Below are positions 41,001-51,180 of a stretch of DNA of 64,000 nt, piece after piece. A model generated the notes under the pieces. The model made no database searches and was not told the origin of the DNA. It saw nothing but the letters and a program-made list of their open reading frames with translations. Positions within the stretch are counted from its first letter, which is position 1, and each line of letters begins with the position of its first letter. Source of the DNA: Cristatella mucedo (lineage: Eukaryota > Bryozoa > Phylactolaemata > Cristatellidae); contig WPIO01000003.1 of assembly GCA_009760855.2 (NCBI GenBank), forward strand, positions 3,532,001-3,596,000. Direction: 5' to 3'. Position numbers and translations under genes: made by a program.

Positions 41001-41638
41001 GTCGCGGCTGGCTTCCTCTTTCTCGCTCGCGTCGATTGCTGACAGCGGCACAGGTATTCTCATTTCCAAAAATTCGAAATCCTCAGCTTTCATGACGTTC
41101 GTGGCCAGGTCCTGCTTCCGGGCTCGGCGTTTTCTGCTGCCAGCATAGCTACCCCAGAGGCTCTCCTTGGGATCATCTTTGGTCGATATAAGCGCAACGC
41201 TGCTTTCGGACGCTTTCGCACTGGTAGCAATGCCCTCAGTCAATCTAGTGCCAAGCTGGGCCCCGGTGCCAGCTGCTTGGTCGAAGAAGCCTTCGATAGG
41301 ATCTATGTGCCAGTTGGATGCATTGCGGCCCAACTCGACCGGAGACTCGAAGCCAACCCGCTGCTTGGACTTCCTCGGCTGTTTTGCGAGCAGATGCGAT
41401 GATGTCTGCATGTGGAACTGGTCGAGCGCTGACCATATGTCTGCAAAGGCAGGCGACGTAGTTATTAGCTCGCTCTTCATGTGGGAGCAGCGCAGGTACT
41501 GCTAATAATTGCGTCGGGTCTTCGCTTACATTGAGCGTCGGGCTTGAGCTCCATGTAACAGTTCGATCCACTCAACTCTAGATTTACAGCACTGCGTAGA
41601 GCCGCATCTAACTCACCGTCCTCTGCTTCGTGCTTCAT
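32051..41638 (-). CDS. Divergent forkhead-domain transcription factor, 9 exons
   Basis: Predicted nuclear DNA-binding regulator. Exons in gene order: 41638-41530, 41440-40952, 40771-40749, 40555-40212, 37501-37447, 37291-37153, 36848-36782, 32644-32583, 32415-32051. All are GT-AG and phase-matched; the total of 1653 nt gives 550 residues plus stop. The second half of a forkhead domain is plain at about residues 322-375: YPYF, SWRSSIRHALYQKWFKKV, then SKGCFWAI, resembling FOXN-type W-K-N-S-V/I-R-H-N-L, F-x-K-V, KG-x-x-W. The first half (exon 4 end) is weak and may be incomplete. A basic cluster RKRRARK lies near 139-145. The C-terminal part has Gln, Ala and Pro runs (HHEQQQQQ, PAAAAAAQQ, FYPPPP). 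TGA two codons before the ATG supports the start. Exons 1-4 could belong to another gene. Confidence 0.72.
32583..32644 (-). CDS. Forkhead gene exon 8
   Basis: 62 nt, RSSSQGLGCEHAGRSLPQIQ. Acceptor is gcgtctacag; strong donor AAG|gtgagt. Phase 2 in and phase 1 out fit both neighbours. Confidence 0.6.
33480..34020 (+). mobile_element. LINE-A fragment, forkhead intron
   Basis: MAANDLKLNGGRTNLLVIG and NVGVWLSSDVSSDGRMSSIA-like codons, with earlier RT remnants near 33540. Confidence 0.7.
34030..34240 (-). mobile_element. LINE-A 3' UTR inserted inside another LINE-A copy
   Basis: GTGTGGCGCTCTCAGAGAAC, then GGTTAGTGGTAGCATACACA in reverse; it separates the two halves of a plus-strand LINE-A. Confidence 0.6.
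34245..34820 (+). mobile_element. LINE-A C-terminus and tail, forkhead intron
   Basis: LHWLQSSRASTSRF-like codons with frameshifts, then 3' UTR and the tail GAGTGCGTAGAAAGAGATTT to GGCACTAGACAAATGTATTA. Confidence 0.6.
35420..36080 (-). mobile_element. LINE-A fragment, forkhead intron
   Basis: Minus frames ASHRNTVLESSRLARPVTNL, LKSFKDHSFSSFAPS and, upstream, RDFLSQSDLSLDDHSNFTAK. Confidence 0.65.
36782..36848 (-). CDS. Forkhead gene exon 7
   Basis: 67 nt, ALATPPHNFESEKADSQFPS after the domain. Acceptor is ggctgttttag and donor is TG|gtgagg. Chosen by phase. Confidence 0.55.
37153..37291 (-). CDS. Forkhead gene exon 6, recognition helix and wing
   Basis: Strong acceptor (a T-run ending gcgatgcag). 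Encodes SSIRHALYQKWFKKV and SKGCFWAINRQHTPKEW. The canonical helix is N-S-I/V-R-H-N-L-S; here both Asn are replaced (Ser, Ala). Confidence 0.82.
37447..37501 (-). CDS. Forkhead gene exon 5, 55-nt exon
   Basis: Encodes KKYPYFRYMDRSSINSWR, the F-P-Y-F-to-W segment before the forkhead recognition helix. Acceptor is attttgtag and donor is AGG|gtagga. Confidence 0.75.
38029..38091. repeat. (AC)n microsatellite
   Basis: Imperfect AC repeat in the forkhead intron between exons 4 and 5. Confidence 0.9.
38120..38430 (-). mobile_element. LINE-B 3' end, forkhead intron
   Basis: YNSIYSLASNYGKSLPAILS and the ACTCCACAAAGATTACGTGG 3' UTR. Confidence 0.65.
38700..38840 (+). mobile_element. SINE family 2, forkhead intron
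   Basis: B-box-like GGTTTCGAATCC, then GCAGTGGGCAGTTTCTTTAA and GTTTGCTGCTATATAAA, as in the 51.0, 53.3 and 56.4-kb copies. Confidence 0.5.
39096..39388 (+). CDS. Possible first coding exon of a plus-strand gene, antisense in the forkhead intron
   Basis: ATG at 39096 opens 97 codons (ELQTAAQQNSTDPESLLAGQ, RRSSSHAPNSRASHSSFLL) ending at a strong donor GTG|gtgagt. A second plus frame and a minus frame are also open here, and no downstream partner exon was found. Confidence 0.22.
40212..40555 (-). CDS. Forkhead gene exon 4
   Basis: Acceptor is gtccgtctag; the frame starts EEEQDIYERVEEYVQNVKPD, then an Ala-rich run. It ends CTKRLAVLWK, which joins KKYPYF of exon 5 at the place where a forkhead helix 2 is expected. 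Donor AA|gtaaaa is mediocre. Confidence 0.5.
40749..40771 (-). CDS. Forkhead gene exon 3, 23-nt microexon
   Basis: Acceptor is cacgtccag and donor is GCA|gtgagg. Inferred because exon 2 ends in phase 1 and exon 4 must enter in phase 0; joining 2 to 4 directly makes a stop. The microexon (S-ERSAAAA) resolves this. Confidence 0.45.
40952..41440 (-). CDS. Forkhead gene exon 2
   Basis: 489 nt, from IWSALDQFHMQTSSHLL to SGSYALDPDF. Basic cluster GSRKRRARKQ is a likely nuclear localisation signal. No known domain recognised. Donor is T|gtaagt. Confidence 0.65.
41530..41638 (-). CDS. Forkhead gene exon 1
   Basis: Encodes MKHEAEDGELDAALRSAV through ELKPDAQ plus one base. A second donor (GACG|gtgagt) inside the exon is also phase 1, so a form lacking 29 codons would stay in frame. 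Confidence 0.55.
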
Positions 41639-42060
41639 CTTTCAGCTTCGGCAAAAGGCGCGAATAGTAGAGTGCCCGGCGTCTCCGACGAGCTCGACGC
41701 TGTTCCGCGTTGTTTTACGCACCTGGCATGCAAAGGCAGGCTTTGTCAGACACGCAACTAGTGGCACCGTAAACGACGCTGGCGCTTACCACACCGTACA
41801 TACCCAGGACGCCGAAGGAGGACATTTAAATTCGTCTGCAGCGTTCGCGGGTAGGCAACAGCTGCCCACGCAGGGTTACACCCAATTTGATGCGGCCGTA
41901 TCCCATCACATTTTCTTAGTTTCAAGTGGAGCTTGTGAATGGTGTTCGCATATAAGTGATCGCAGCCCCCGCATTTACACCCGCCTGTAAACCAAAGGAG
42001 ATAACTCCTGCCCCAGTACAACGTTAGCAGACAACATTAGTAGCCGTCGAGTAAGCGTTT
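41639..42060 (-). other. Upstream region of the forkhead gene
   Basis: Two minus-strand donors (GTG|gtaagc at 41790 and CCAG|gtgcgt near 41720) and an acceptor-like CATGCCAG suggest 5' UTR exons. A short ORF (MSSFGVLGMYGV) begins at 41825 but cannot be joined in frame to exon 1. Confidence 0.3.
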
Positions 42061-42480
42061 GTTTGTGGTATTACGAATTTCATTTAGTTAAGTACATATT
42101 TTGCCGCTGTAGGCTTAACGAGTCCATCGGCAATCTCGCTCCCCATCTTTGCATGATATTTTTCACTGTAAAAAAGGGCCGAGAGCGTTGTATCTATGTT
42201 TACACTAATAAGAATCCGCAGTGGCCTCGCTGTCTGCAGAATGCCGATTGGAGAGCTTTGGTTGCACAGGCTTTTGCCTGTAGTGGAAACACAGCTTTCT
42301 TTCTGAACCCGATTGCAGATACCTGCATAGACAATGCAGTTGAACTCGGGTATTCCTCGATCTATTCTGCTGCATTTCCGTAAGGGTGTGGCTGACGCAA
42401 GCAAAGAAGGACTAGCAGTTGTTCGCGATATAATACAGCTTGGTTTGGCCCCCTTGGTTAGAGATTAAGCTCTCTGAGGA
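42060..42480. other. Intergenic, nothing firm
   Basis: Both strands have an open ~106-codon frame (42063-42383 and 42404-42084); neither resembles a known family. A LINE-A tail ends the region near 42450-42500. Confidence 0.3.
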
Positions 42481-42524
42481 CCCTATAAAAATGTGTTATT
42501 ATTATGAACCACCAAGCTTGCATC

Positions 42525-42670
42525 TTGATCAAGAATAACCCCCCGCCTTGTCGATGTGCTCGTCACGACCAAGGTCTGGTCGAGGTCTTGGGCACGAGCC
42601 TTGAGACATATGTGAAGCGTCTGAATAGAGATTGGGTCCTCTTTGGGCGCTATACAAATGAATCATATAA
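42525..42670 (+). mobile_element. SINE family 1
   Basis: GATGTGCTCGTCACGACCAA, then GTGAAGCGTCTGAATAGAGA to GGGCGCTATACAAATGAATC. Confidence 0.7.
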
Positions 42671-43450
42671 TTATATATTGAAGGTTACAAGCTGGTGGCT
42701 GCTAATTCATTGTCATTCTATGTCAGACGATAGAGCTTATTAGAGATTCCTGAACTATTAGTCTTAGAAACCGGATCAGTGATCTATGGCTGAGGTCTTA
42801 CATAAGGATTCCTAATGTTGTTATTTGTCAGTTGCTTGCCGAACCTCCTTTCTGGCCCTGTGGCTGTGGAACACAATAATTTTAATGATTATGAGTAAGT
42901 CGTTTTCTGTAGCGTACACGGAGAATCAAATATCGAGAAATAATAATCACCGGTTAATGACGCGAAAGGTATTATGCTTCGGCCAGTATCGAGTCATATG
43001 TTATGAAGACTTGAACTTATTAATGAGGTGTGGGCAATATTGATTGATGTCGTGATCTGCTTTAGTTTGCATACCTGCACACAAAAGAGCTGAGTCTACA
43101 CTCATTCGTCTTTCGTCAAGGCGCTGGTTTCAACAGCATTTGAAAGGGCAGCTGAAAGGTTGCCACCAGCTACGTGGGCTGTTTTTCACGGAAAGAGCCA
43201 AGTTCCGGAGCCACTAAACTTTTTTTACAAATAGATGTGCTTCACAATAGACAGTTTTGGGAAGCATCACACATATCCAAAATTCCCATTAAGTTATGGC
43301 GCCAGTGATCTCACGCCAGATTCTGGCTACTGCTTCCATCCCAAGACTATCAACGGGGCTCGAGCGTCCGTCCCCCTTCAATGTGCTTAAAGGGACCGGA
43401 GCGGCTGGCCCATAGCCTTTGCCCCTTCAGCCTCCTGCGATTAGTTTTAT
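42670..43450. other. Intergenic, nothing recognised
   Basis: AT-rich; short ORFs only. Confidence 0.45.
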
Positions 43451-44550
43451 GTGATCTCCATGCATAACTCCACCGAGACACAAGGACGAAGTGGGTGTCG
43501 CGCTGGAGAGTTATCAGTAGGAACTTAAAGCCTAAGCGACTTTCGGTATGCATACATACTTCATTTTATGCAATAAAGAGAAATTGAGAAGCATAGATAA
43601 ATCATAAGGCCAGTTGAGCATGCCATGGATGCAGAAGTTCGGGACGGCTGAAAACGGTGTGCCGAAACCAGCAGTAGGATAAACATTTCGTGAGAATTGT
43701 ATATGGAAGAGAGTTCCCATCTATGACCTGCAGGGCAAAATTTTTTATCAAAAGCAGTCTCAAGAGAACAAATAGAACAGCTAATTTGTTGTCAATAGAA
43801 GATCTGGGGGTACAGTGTTGCCGAAACTGGTGCAGCAGTTCAGCTAGGTATGCAGGAGCCAAGCCATGGCAGGCCTTATGGGTCAGTGTTGCTCTGTATA
43901 CGTCGATCGACCGGGAGCCATCGAAGCTTCTTCAGCAAAGAAGACACGTTGCTGAACCTCTCAGATTAGTTGACCAACCTTGAAACAATATTAATCACTA
44001 GCTTCAGAGCAGAGACTTAGTGGCTTTTTTGTATCGCAGCCGAAACTGAATTTTAGTACTCCAGCCTAAGCAGAACAAGTGAGCTAGCCAGCCACTGGGA
44101 TAGACAGACCCTAATCTTAGACGCAAAATAGACGAGTAGCCATGGAAACAGTCTTTTCGCCAAGCTTTTAAATGCTAAGCGCTACATTAAAGAAGGCACC
44201 TAAACTCCGAGCGCACGATGATGGTCGCACTAAAGCACCGCCAATTAGAAGAGCAAAGTCTCCTAGTCCAGTTGTACGCTTAGGGTGTCCTATGGGCAGG
44301 AGTTCGATTTTATCATCCTATAGCTTGAGAAAATCGGCAGGCATCCAGGATCATGGTCTGAAAAGCAGGTATTCAGTGTTTTGGTCGCTGATGTGCATTT
44401 CGATAGTTTAAATAGTAAATGCGGCCAAGTATTGTTAGCATAGAATTGATACTGATAGTCGACCCCATAGGTCCGGATCGCATTTCCCATTGGTTTAGCA
44501 TAAATGACGAATAGCAAAGGACCGGAAAAAGACCCTTGTGTAACTCCACA
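43450..44550 (-). mobile_element. LINE-B copy with RT and 3' end
   Basis: The 5' part (44574-44290) reads GVTQGSFSGPLLFVIYAKPM and FYANNTWPHLLFK, where the RT YADD box is mutated to YANN. The 3' part (43862-43530) reads APAYLAELLHQFRQHCTPRS. Dead copy. Confidence 0.75.
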
Positions 44551-44564
44551 TAAAATACATATAA

Positions 44565-44710
44565 TATAATTCATTTGTATAGCGCCATAATATAGCTTAA
44601 TCTCTACTCAGGGGCCTTATGTATGCCACGGAGTTCGAGCCCACGACCTCGGCCTGACCTAGGTCAGGGCGAGCATCTTGACCACTGGGCCAAACCAGCT
44701 CGGCACATGG
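44565..44710 (-). mobile_element. SINE family 1
   Basis: TATAGCGCCATAATATAGCT, then GAGTTCGAGCCCACGACCTC, GACCACTGGGCCAAACCAGC. Confidence 0.75.
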
Positions 44711-45590
44711 GTCTGATAGATAACATGCTTACCACCACCCGGCGAGGACTGAACTAGATCAGACAGGTACATTTCGAACCTCGCTGGAGCCGTATCGGCC
44801 AGACCAATCGCTGCTCTTAATCGTTTAAGTTGGATATCGTGACCAAAAGCTGCGCCGGCACATCGAACATGACAATGGCCGTAACTTTGCCATGATTGCT
44901 GCTGCTCAGAGTGTCATTTTTTCACACAGAAAGAGCAATTCCAGTGGGGCGGGGTCGCTTGAATCCCGACGGAAATTATTCGAATGTTTTGTCTGAGACG
45001 AAAGACCAGAGAGGCAATTTATAATGTCATCAAGTGACGAGCCATCCTTTTACAGGACTTCATTAAGATAACCACTTCAAATACAGAAGATTTGGAAAAT
45101 TTCTGAAGGCAGGTGAAAGCTTGTGACTCAAAGTTTGCATTGGTCGGAGGTGGCTTTATGGAGGCATGAACATGTGAATTCAGCTGCACGGTATTATCAC
45201 ATAGTGTTACACAATTCTGCGTTATCTGACCACATGCAGATCTCATTCAGTCTACAGTGCGTACCATTCTCCACATCTAAAGTCACGCGTGAATTGCGAA
45301 ACCTCAAGACCCTTAGCATCGATGCTGTCCACGCGAGAATATCTTCTTCGCCCTTGCTGCTCAATCCCTCTTCCAACCTGTCATCGTTGGTAGAATGCTT
45401 AACACGACACCAGCCGACATGCTCGAGCTTGCACCTTTGACGAAGAGCAGTGTGCGCCGTCGCCTAGGCGACTTATGGTTTACCTCAGACATTTAACATA
45501 GCAAACACGGTCCGCAAAGCTCAAGCTTAAAAAATCAAGCCTGGTGCTTGCGGGTGTTACCACCATTATTCGGTAATGCTTTATATACAG
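44710..45590. other. Intergenic, nothing recognised
   Basis: A plus ORF at 45123-45440 (105 codons) includes SSPLLLNPSSNLSSLVECLT; it may be LINE ORF linker sequence. Confidence 0.35.
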
Positions 45591-45690
45591 CATCAGTAAA
45601 GCACCTAGAAAGAGATTCAGTTCTCTCTGAGAGAGCTATATAAAAGTATTATCGTTATTACTATTATAATAATTATTATTATTATATAGG
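45590..45690 (+). mobile_element. LINE-A tail
   Basis: GTAAAGCACCTAGAAAGAGA, then GAGAGAGCTATATAAAAGTA and an AT/ATT run to 45690. Confidence 0.7.
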
Positions 45691-45819
45691 ACTGACTGTC
45701 CATCGACAGGCATACGAGGACTAGTGCAGATCGTACATATCGATCATAGCGAAGACCAAGTCTAGCTTCTATAGAAACCTTGTTGAATCGAAGATGTCCG
45801 ATCCAATAATACTGGTGTC

Positions 45820-46855
45820 TACGATCAACCAATCCTTAACCACTCCCAGGTTAGCTCCTTACCTAGTGATCCTTGCGATGACCTAGCTGATCGCATCTCC
45901 AGCTTCTTTGTCAACAAGATAGACAAGATCGGGGAGTACATCCCTAGGGTGGCAGCATCCCCTTTGGAATTATGTTCCTCAAGTCCGTGAAACACCTCAA
46001 TGTCGGCATTCAAGGAGGCCACAGGTGACCCCATCCTGAAGTTCATATTCTAATTAAAGTAAACAACTAGTCCTCTAAACACTATACATACTGTCCGGCT
46101 TCTTAGATGCATAGACCTGCTTCTACCATGCATAAATAACATCATAAATATGTCAATAGCCTCAGGTCATGCCCCCGCACCTTCAAAAGGCTTTAGACAG
46201 GTCAATACTCAAGAAAGTAACGAGAATTTTAGCAACTTCAGCCCAGCCTACTTTATACCGTTCTTATTAAAGAAACTGGAACGATTCGTGGCAGATCATC
46301 TGAAATCATATATTGTATCTTCAAATGTAGCTAGCAAGTTACAGACTGATTTCAGAGCTTATCGCTCCAGAGTCTGCGATGCTTCGGTGTATAACGACTT
46401 TCTCAGGAATGCAGACTTAGGTAGAGTCTCTCTGCTTGCTTTGCTCGATCTTTCTACAGATTTTGACATGATCGATCACCAAGTCCTTCTCGAGCGCCTC
46501 TAGTCTCGCTTGCGTATCACTGGTACTTCGCTGCAACGGTTCTGGTCCTACCCCAGTGGAAGACTCCAGAGTATTGATGTGAAAGGACGAAGATTATCCG
46601 AAGAACCACCGAAGTATGGGGTATCTCAGGGCTCTGCGCTTGGTCTCGTTCTGGTCACGGTTTATACTCTCCCCCATGCCGACGTGATTGACAGGCACAA
46701 CCTAGGCTCACATGTCTATGCAGATGACATTCAGTTGTACCTTTACTTTAATCCCCTCAGCTCTCTAGCACGTCCAATTCTCTCAACTCCCGTGCTACAT
46801 GTATTGATTCCATTCGCACATTGATGGCAGAAACTCTATACGTGCTGGTGCAAGA
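45820..46855 (+). mobile_element. LINE-A copy with RT domain
   Basis: ISSFFVNKIDKI-like linker, then SNVASKLQTDFRAYRSRVCD, LLALLDLSTDFDMIDHQVLL, YGVSQGSALGLVLVTVYTLP and VYADDIQLYLYF (YADD intact). One in-frame stop near 46501 separates two ORFs. Confidence 0.85.
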
Positions 46856-46859
46856 GAGT

Positions 46860-47170
46860 ACAAACGCGTGAAGTAGTTCAGCTGTCAGTCTTATCTAAGC
46901 AGACCATAATTTTGGAGATGTCTCTTAGCTGAAATTAGGCCAACTTGACAGTGGAGGCTTTGTGCTCATCTAACTACAAGTCATTTTGGAACAGAATGCG
47001 AAGATTACGAGCAGACATCGAGAAGGATGCTAGATGAACCAATCGTGGGGTGAGGTTTTCCAACTTTAGGGTGACATCAGGCTTACCCATAGCTACACTG
47101 TATTAGGTTGGCCGTCATTAACCTAATTACAGGAAGTTCATGGCCATCTAAGTGCAAGTGCCGTTGACCT
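46860..47170 (-). mobile_element. LINE-A fragment, opposite strand
   Basis: Antisense of the AKLAYFQLRN segment (AATTAGGCCAACTTGACAGT), joined head-on to the preceding copy. Confidence 0.6.
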
Positions 47171-47689
47171 AGGCTACAGGTGTGGTGAGTGACCTTCACT
47201 TAGTTTAACGTTGAGCACCGCCATACTTCTCCAACTGATTGAATTTCCCGTCATCTTCTGTCGAATCAAGTCAGCTTTCAAATGGCCATAGCAATAGAAT
47301 GGATCTATAGCGATATTAGCCAGTGATAAGTAACCTTGCAGGAGTTTGTAGTACACGAGGTCAAGGTGCCGATGAAAAAAATAATTATTGAGATAGAGAT
47401 TATCCAGAGTCAAGCGAAGTGCTAGATCGCCGTCGCATTAGGACTGGAGATAAGTTGCGAAATAGTAGCCCACACAGTAGGTAAAACCAAAGAAATCGAG
47501 ATTTCGATGATTTGCTTAGGTCACGCCCAAATCTATCCCAGCATGCAATTTCTACGATTTGCTAGGGAAGGATAGTCAATTCTCACTCACGTGGACTCAG
47601 TGGCACAATGGGAGTCCTGGTTAGTTCTAAAATAAGGTTAGCTATTGAATCAGCTAACCTTTTTATAGTAATCAGATCATGAGGTGCCG

Positions 47690-48045
47690 GGCAATAGAGG
47701 CTATTGCATGAAGTTTTAAATTCGCCGTGTGTGTCGCGAAGGGCCATTTCCTACCTCCTTAACTAAAGCAATTTTCCAATTGCCACTCTAGGTGGAGCTA
47801 GTTGGCCTATGTGAACAGATCGCAGCATCCCATAATCCTTGAGGAACGCATCTAAGGCTTCGCCGGGCATGTCTTCCACCGTGCCTCGCAAAGCAATGAA
47901 GAAGGCGACTCTGACGGCGCCAACAATTGATCACTTCTCTGTCATGGCCAAGAAGTAGAACCGTAGTCAGCTTTTCAATCCTGGTGATTTAGACACCAAG
48001 ACTGAAGCAAGGCTGAAGCAGAACCAAAGCGAGACGGACCAAGTT
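47690..48045. mobile_element. Truncated copy of the 15.6-kb element family
   Basis: Matches the 15.79-16.1 kb arm: a GACGGCGCCAACAATTGATC-like stretch, TGGCCAAGAAGTAGAACC, then GACTGAAGCAAGGCTGAAGC. Ends are not clear. Confidence 0.45.
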
Positions 48046-48104
48046 CACGAGGCTTTTTAAAATAATGCCAACGAGACACGTCGCTTCTTGTCATCACTCT
48101 CGGC

Positions 48105-48260
48105 TATACCGGTTCGGCCCAGTGGTTAAGGTGCTCGCCCCGAACGAGGTCTCGGTGAATGTATTTGATGGCCGAGGTCGTGGGCTTGATCCCCGCGGCA
48201 TATGTGAAGCGCCTGATTAGAGATTAAATTCTCTTCGCTGCACAAATGAATGATATTGAT
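48105..48260 (+). mobile_element. SINE family 1
   Basis: CGGTTCGGCCCAGTGGTTAA GGTGCTCGCCCC, then GGTCGTGGGCTTGATCCCC, tail GTGAAGCGCCTGATTAGAGA. Confidence 0.78.
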
Positions 48261-49900
48261 GACAAGTCAATACGTTGTCCACGCGGCTCGAACTTAGTGA
48301 TTGCCAGGCAGCGGCCAATTGCTAGAAGTTGCTCGTAGCAGCTTAGCCCGCCCTCCAGTTATTGGTATTGGCCACCGGCGACAGCCAATTACAGCGCAGT
48401 CTGCCATTCGGTTGTGCGACATCCGTCGTCGTGGTATTTGGGCATTTGCCCACCAAAATACAGAACTTGAGTACTCCTTATGTTACCACCTGTGCGTCTG
48501 CTGGTTACCAAGTTTAAAAACTCGTGACATTAATGGCCATTCAGATATCGAGGACTTGAAAAAAAGTTCTACGATGATGGACACGATTTGTCCTGCACCT
48601 CTACAAATGTGAAGCTAACCTACCTAGCGATACTGCGGGATGATTGTGTTCACGAAAGCCGTCACTAGTCGCTGTGTGAGGCTTACTTGCCAAGAGCAGC
48701 AAAATCACGCTGCATCTAGCGATATGTAGGATATGCCAGTTCGCGATAGCCAGGCCGCAGTCTTTTGGAAAGTTGTCACTTCTGGACAACCAGGAACATG
48801 TCAAGCTAGTTGTCTTGTTTAACGTCAATGTTGAAGCTAAGAAAATTACATCCCGAAAAGAACGATTAGACAGAGCTTCTATTAGTTGGAAATAAGTTTC
48901 TCACTGACATCATTATTTCGTCCTTTCATTAGAAAGCTTAATAATACACCTTCAGATTTAACCACCAGTCTCATTGGACCTTGGATTGACTTATTTATTA
49001 TAGCGGTAGATGTACTCGTAACTGAACGATTGCTGTACAATTCTTTCGATACTCTAAAACGTTTTGGGACTCCAGGATGCCTAAAGAGCTGCATTCCATA
49101 ATCTCCTTAGCCCTCCAAACTATAAGGAACTTAATTGCCATTGTTAATTTATAATTTTGAACTGTATGCTATCTTAAAGGCGATTGGCGAAGAGGTTATG
49201 GAGATGTTGTAGATCAGTTCATTGTTTAGGAGGTGTGTGGGCAGCTTGATTATTACGTAGCATTAACAGGTAACTATTGCACTGTATGGCAATATTTTGC
49301 ACTGCTGTCCAATGTGATAGATACAGTACTGCATAAGGATTAAGGATAGCTTCAATTTAAAGACTTGCATGCTCTGTTTAAAGAATTGCGTTAGACAAAT
49401 AGGCGTTTTGAGCTCCTTGAGGTCCATTAGATTACTTACTAACCTCATTAACTCGGTAAATGTATTTAGTCATCTGGCTACAGTACTTACAAGGTGAGTT
49501 CTCTGTCGATTAGTTCCCTGACTTCTAAAAAGAGCACCTTCTGTCGTGCATATTATTGTTTATTTGAGAGTAAAATCTAATCGGCACAGTTTTTTCTAAT
49601 ACTAGATCACACAAAGACTCTTCTCGAATTAATACACTGCCATACGAATTTATTTTTGACTGATTTTGGCATACTACCATGTCGGCCAGTTTTCGTTTTA
49701 TTATGTTTCGTAGCGTACGTTCCTCTCCACTGTTCAATTAAGAAAACGGTGGGGTCCAGGCTGAGTAAACTGTCATAGATGAATGCTTTTCATTTGGCTG
49801 CGATGAATTCGATGGACCCAATCAACACTACCGACCCCACTGGAAAACCTGTCAGGCATCAAAGAGATGTGTACCACTCACCCGATTATTCTTAGCTAAT
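48260..49900. other. Intergenic, nothing recognised
   Basis: AT-rich. Minus ORFs at 49094-48882 and 49737-49525 (TLRNIIKRKLADMVVCQNQS) look protein-like but have no known match or splice context. Confidence 0.35.
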
Positions 49901-49904
49901 AATA

Positions 49905-50050
49905 ATAATATAATTCATTTGTATAGCGCACCAAGAGAACTTAATCTCTATTCAGGCGCTTCACATTTCCCTCGGGGCTCGAGCTCACGACCTCAGCCAG
50001 ACATTGGTCGGGGCGAGCACCTTAACCGCTGGACCAAACCAGCTCGGCAG
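49905..50050 (-). mobile_element. SINE family 1
   Basis: TATAGCGCACCAAGAGAACT, then GGGGCTCGAGCTCACGACCT, CTTAACCGCTGGACCAAACC. Confidence 0.78.
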
Positions 50051-51020
50051 CTACATTCGGATCTTCGTACTCTGTTTCACTTAGCACTGACCGTAAGCTG
50101 ATTGTGTGGTTAGTGCTGTCGTAGGTTACCGTCCACGGCTGCCTATATATAGCTTTCCGGCAGTAGCAGGCACGCAACGCTCCCTAGGCAAACCCCACAC
50201 TCACAGCTAGGTGAGTGGACAGCTACACAGCTTATAGGCATTTGCTAATGCAAGGTGTGATCAGTAAATGCCAAATGAGCTCTAAAGTGAGACGGACGAC
50301 GGAAGTAAACACCCGTGTTCTCTTAAGTACCCTAGCCGGTAGCATACAATATTATGCATGTGTGCTTGTTTCTGACTACACCAGCAGGGTCAGTATGTAG
50401 GATTGCATTTCTTCGGCGACACATCTGTTATGAGGTCGCAAGCAAAACGCTTGTCGTCGGCTCTGTATCCTTGGTAATAATGCTATGACATTAGCTATGA
50501 CATTTATGTCGTTACAGTGCTTTCACTACATATGATAAGTACCCGTGCCACCACGTGCAGTTACAGTGCTGCTACAGTCGCAGCGATGTCGTCAAGCGCC
50601 GTGAGCTTGAGAGCCATTTGCTATTACAGCAAAACGGCAGCACCTCACTGGCTGATTTCGCCAGTCATGTGCCTCACTCTCCAGTAATCGCGTCAATCTC
50701 TCGGATTACCCTTTTCTTCCCACGCCCACTCGGGGTGGGATGCCCAACACGACGAAAACAGTGCTGAGAGCGAATCAGATGAACGATCCAACGAGACCAC
50801 AGTACATACAACTACTTGCATCGTTTAGTGTGACAGAGCCCCCAGACAACCCCTCTCGGAGAGCGGCTCTCAATGCGAATTCGCACACCAACCTACGAGA
50901 TCACGGTACTTATGCCCACACCGACCGGCGAAGCTGAGGCAGCTCGGCAGCACATATGCGAGAGCTGCCTCTGGCCGGCACTCTCGGCCCGCAGCACTAC
51001 GAATCGGCGAAATTACCGTG
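50050..51020. other. Intergenic with weak ORFs
   Basis: Two overlapping plus ORFs (50555-50767 and 50740-50937); no gene established. Confidence 0.3.
50540..50767 (+). other. Unassigned ORF with a Cys/His pattern
   Basis: The frame YPCHHVQLQCCYSRSDVVKR followed by RELESHLL faintly resembles a TRAF-type zinc finger spacing. No acceptor is obvious and another frame is open too. Confidence 0.15.
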
Positions 51021-51023
51021 CCT

Positions 51024-51180
51024 CCACGAGGTGATAGCCCAGGAGGTAAGGTGCTCGCTCTTCAAGACCAAGATCGTAGGTTCGAATCCTGTAGTTGGGA
51101 GATCCTTTCTTGCCAACTGCAAGTGGTGGTGATGGCCGATAAAGCTCTTCTGTTGCGATACAAATGGGGCTATCAGATCA
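51024..51180 (+). mobile_element. tRNA-derived SINE family 2 with canonical B box
   Basis: A box TAGCCCAGGAGGTAAGG and perfect B box GGTTCGAATCC, then a body GTGGTGATGGCCGATAAAGC. No cloverleaf acceptor stem, so not a tRNA gene. Confidence 0.65.

Noticed and set aside
51028-51098. tRNA gene
   Set aside because: Boxes are good but no acceptor stem or anticodon arm forms; copies elsewhere show it is a SINE head.
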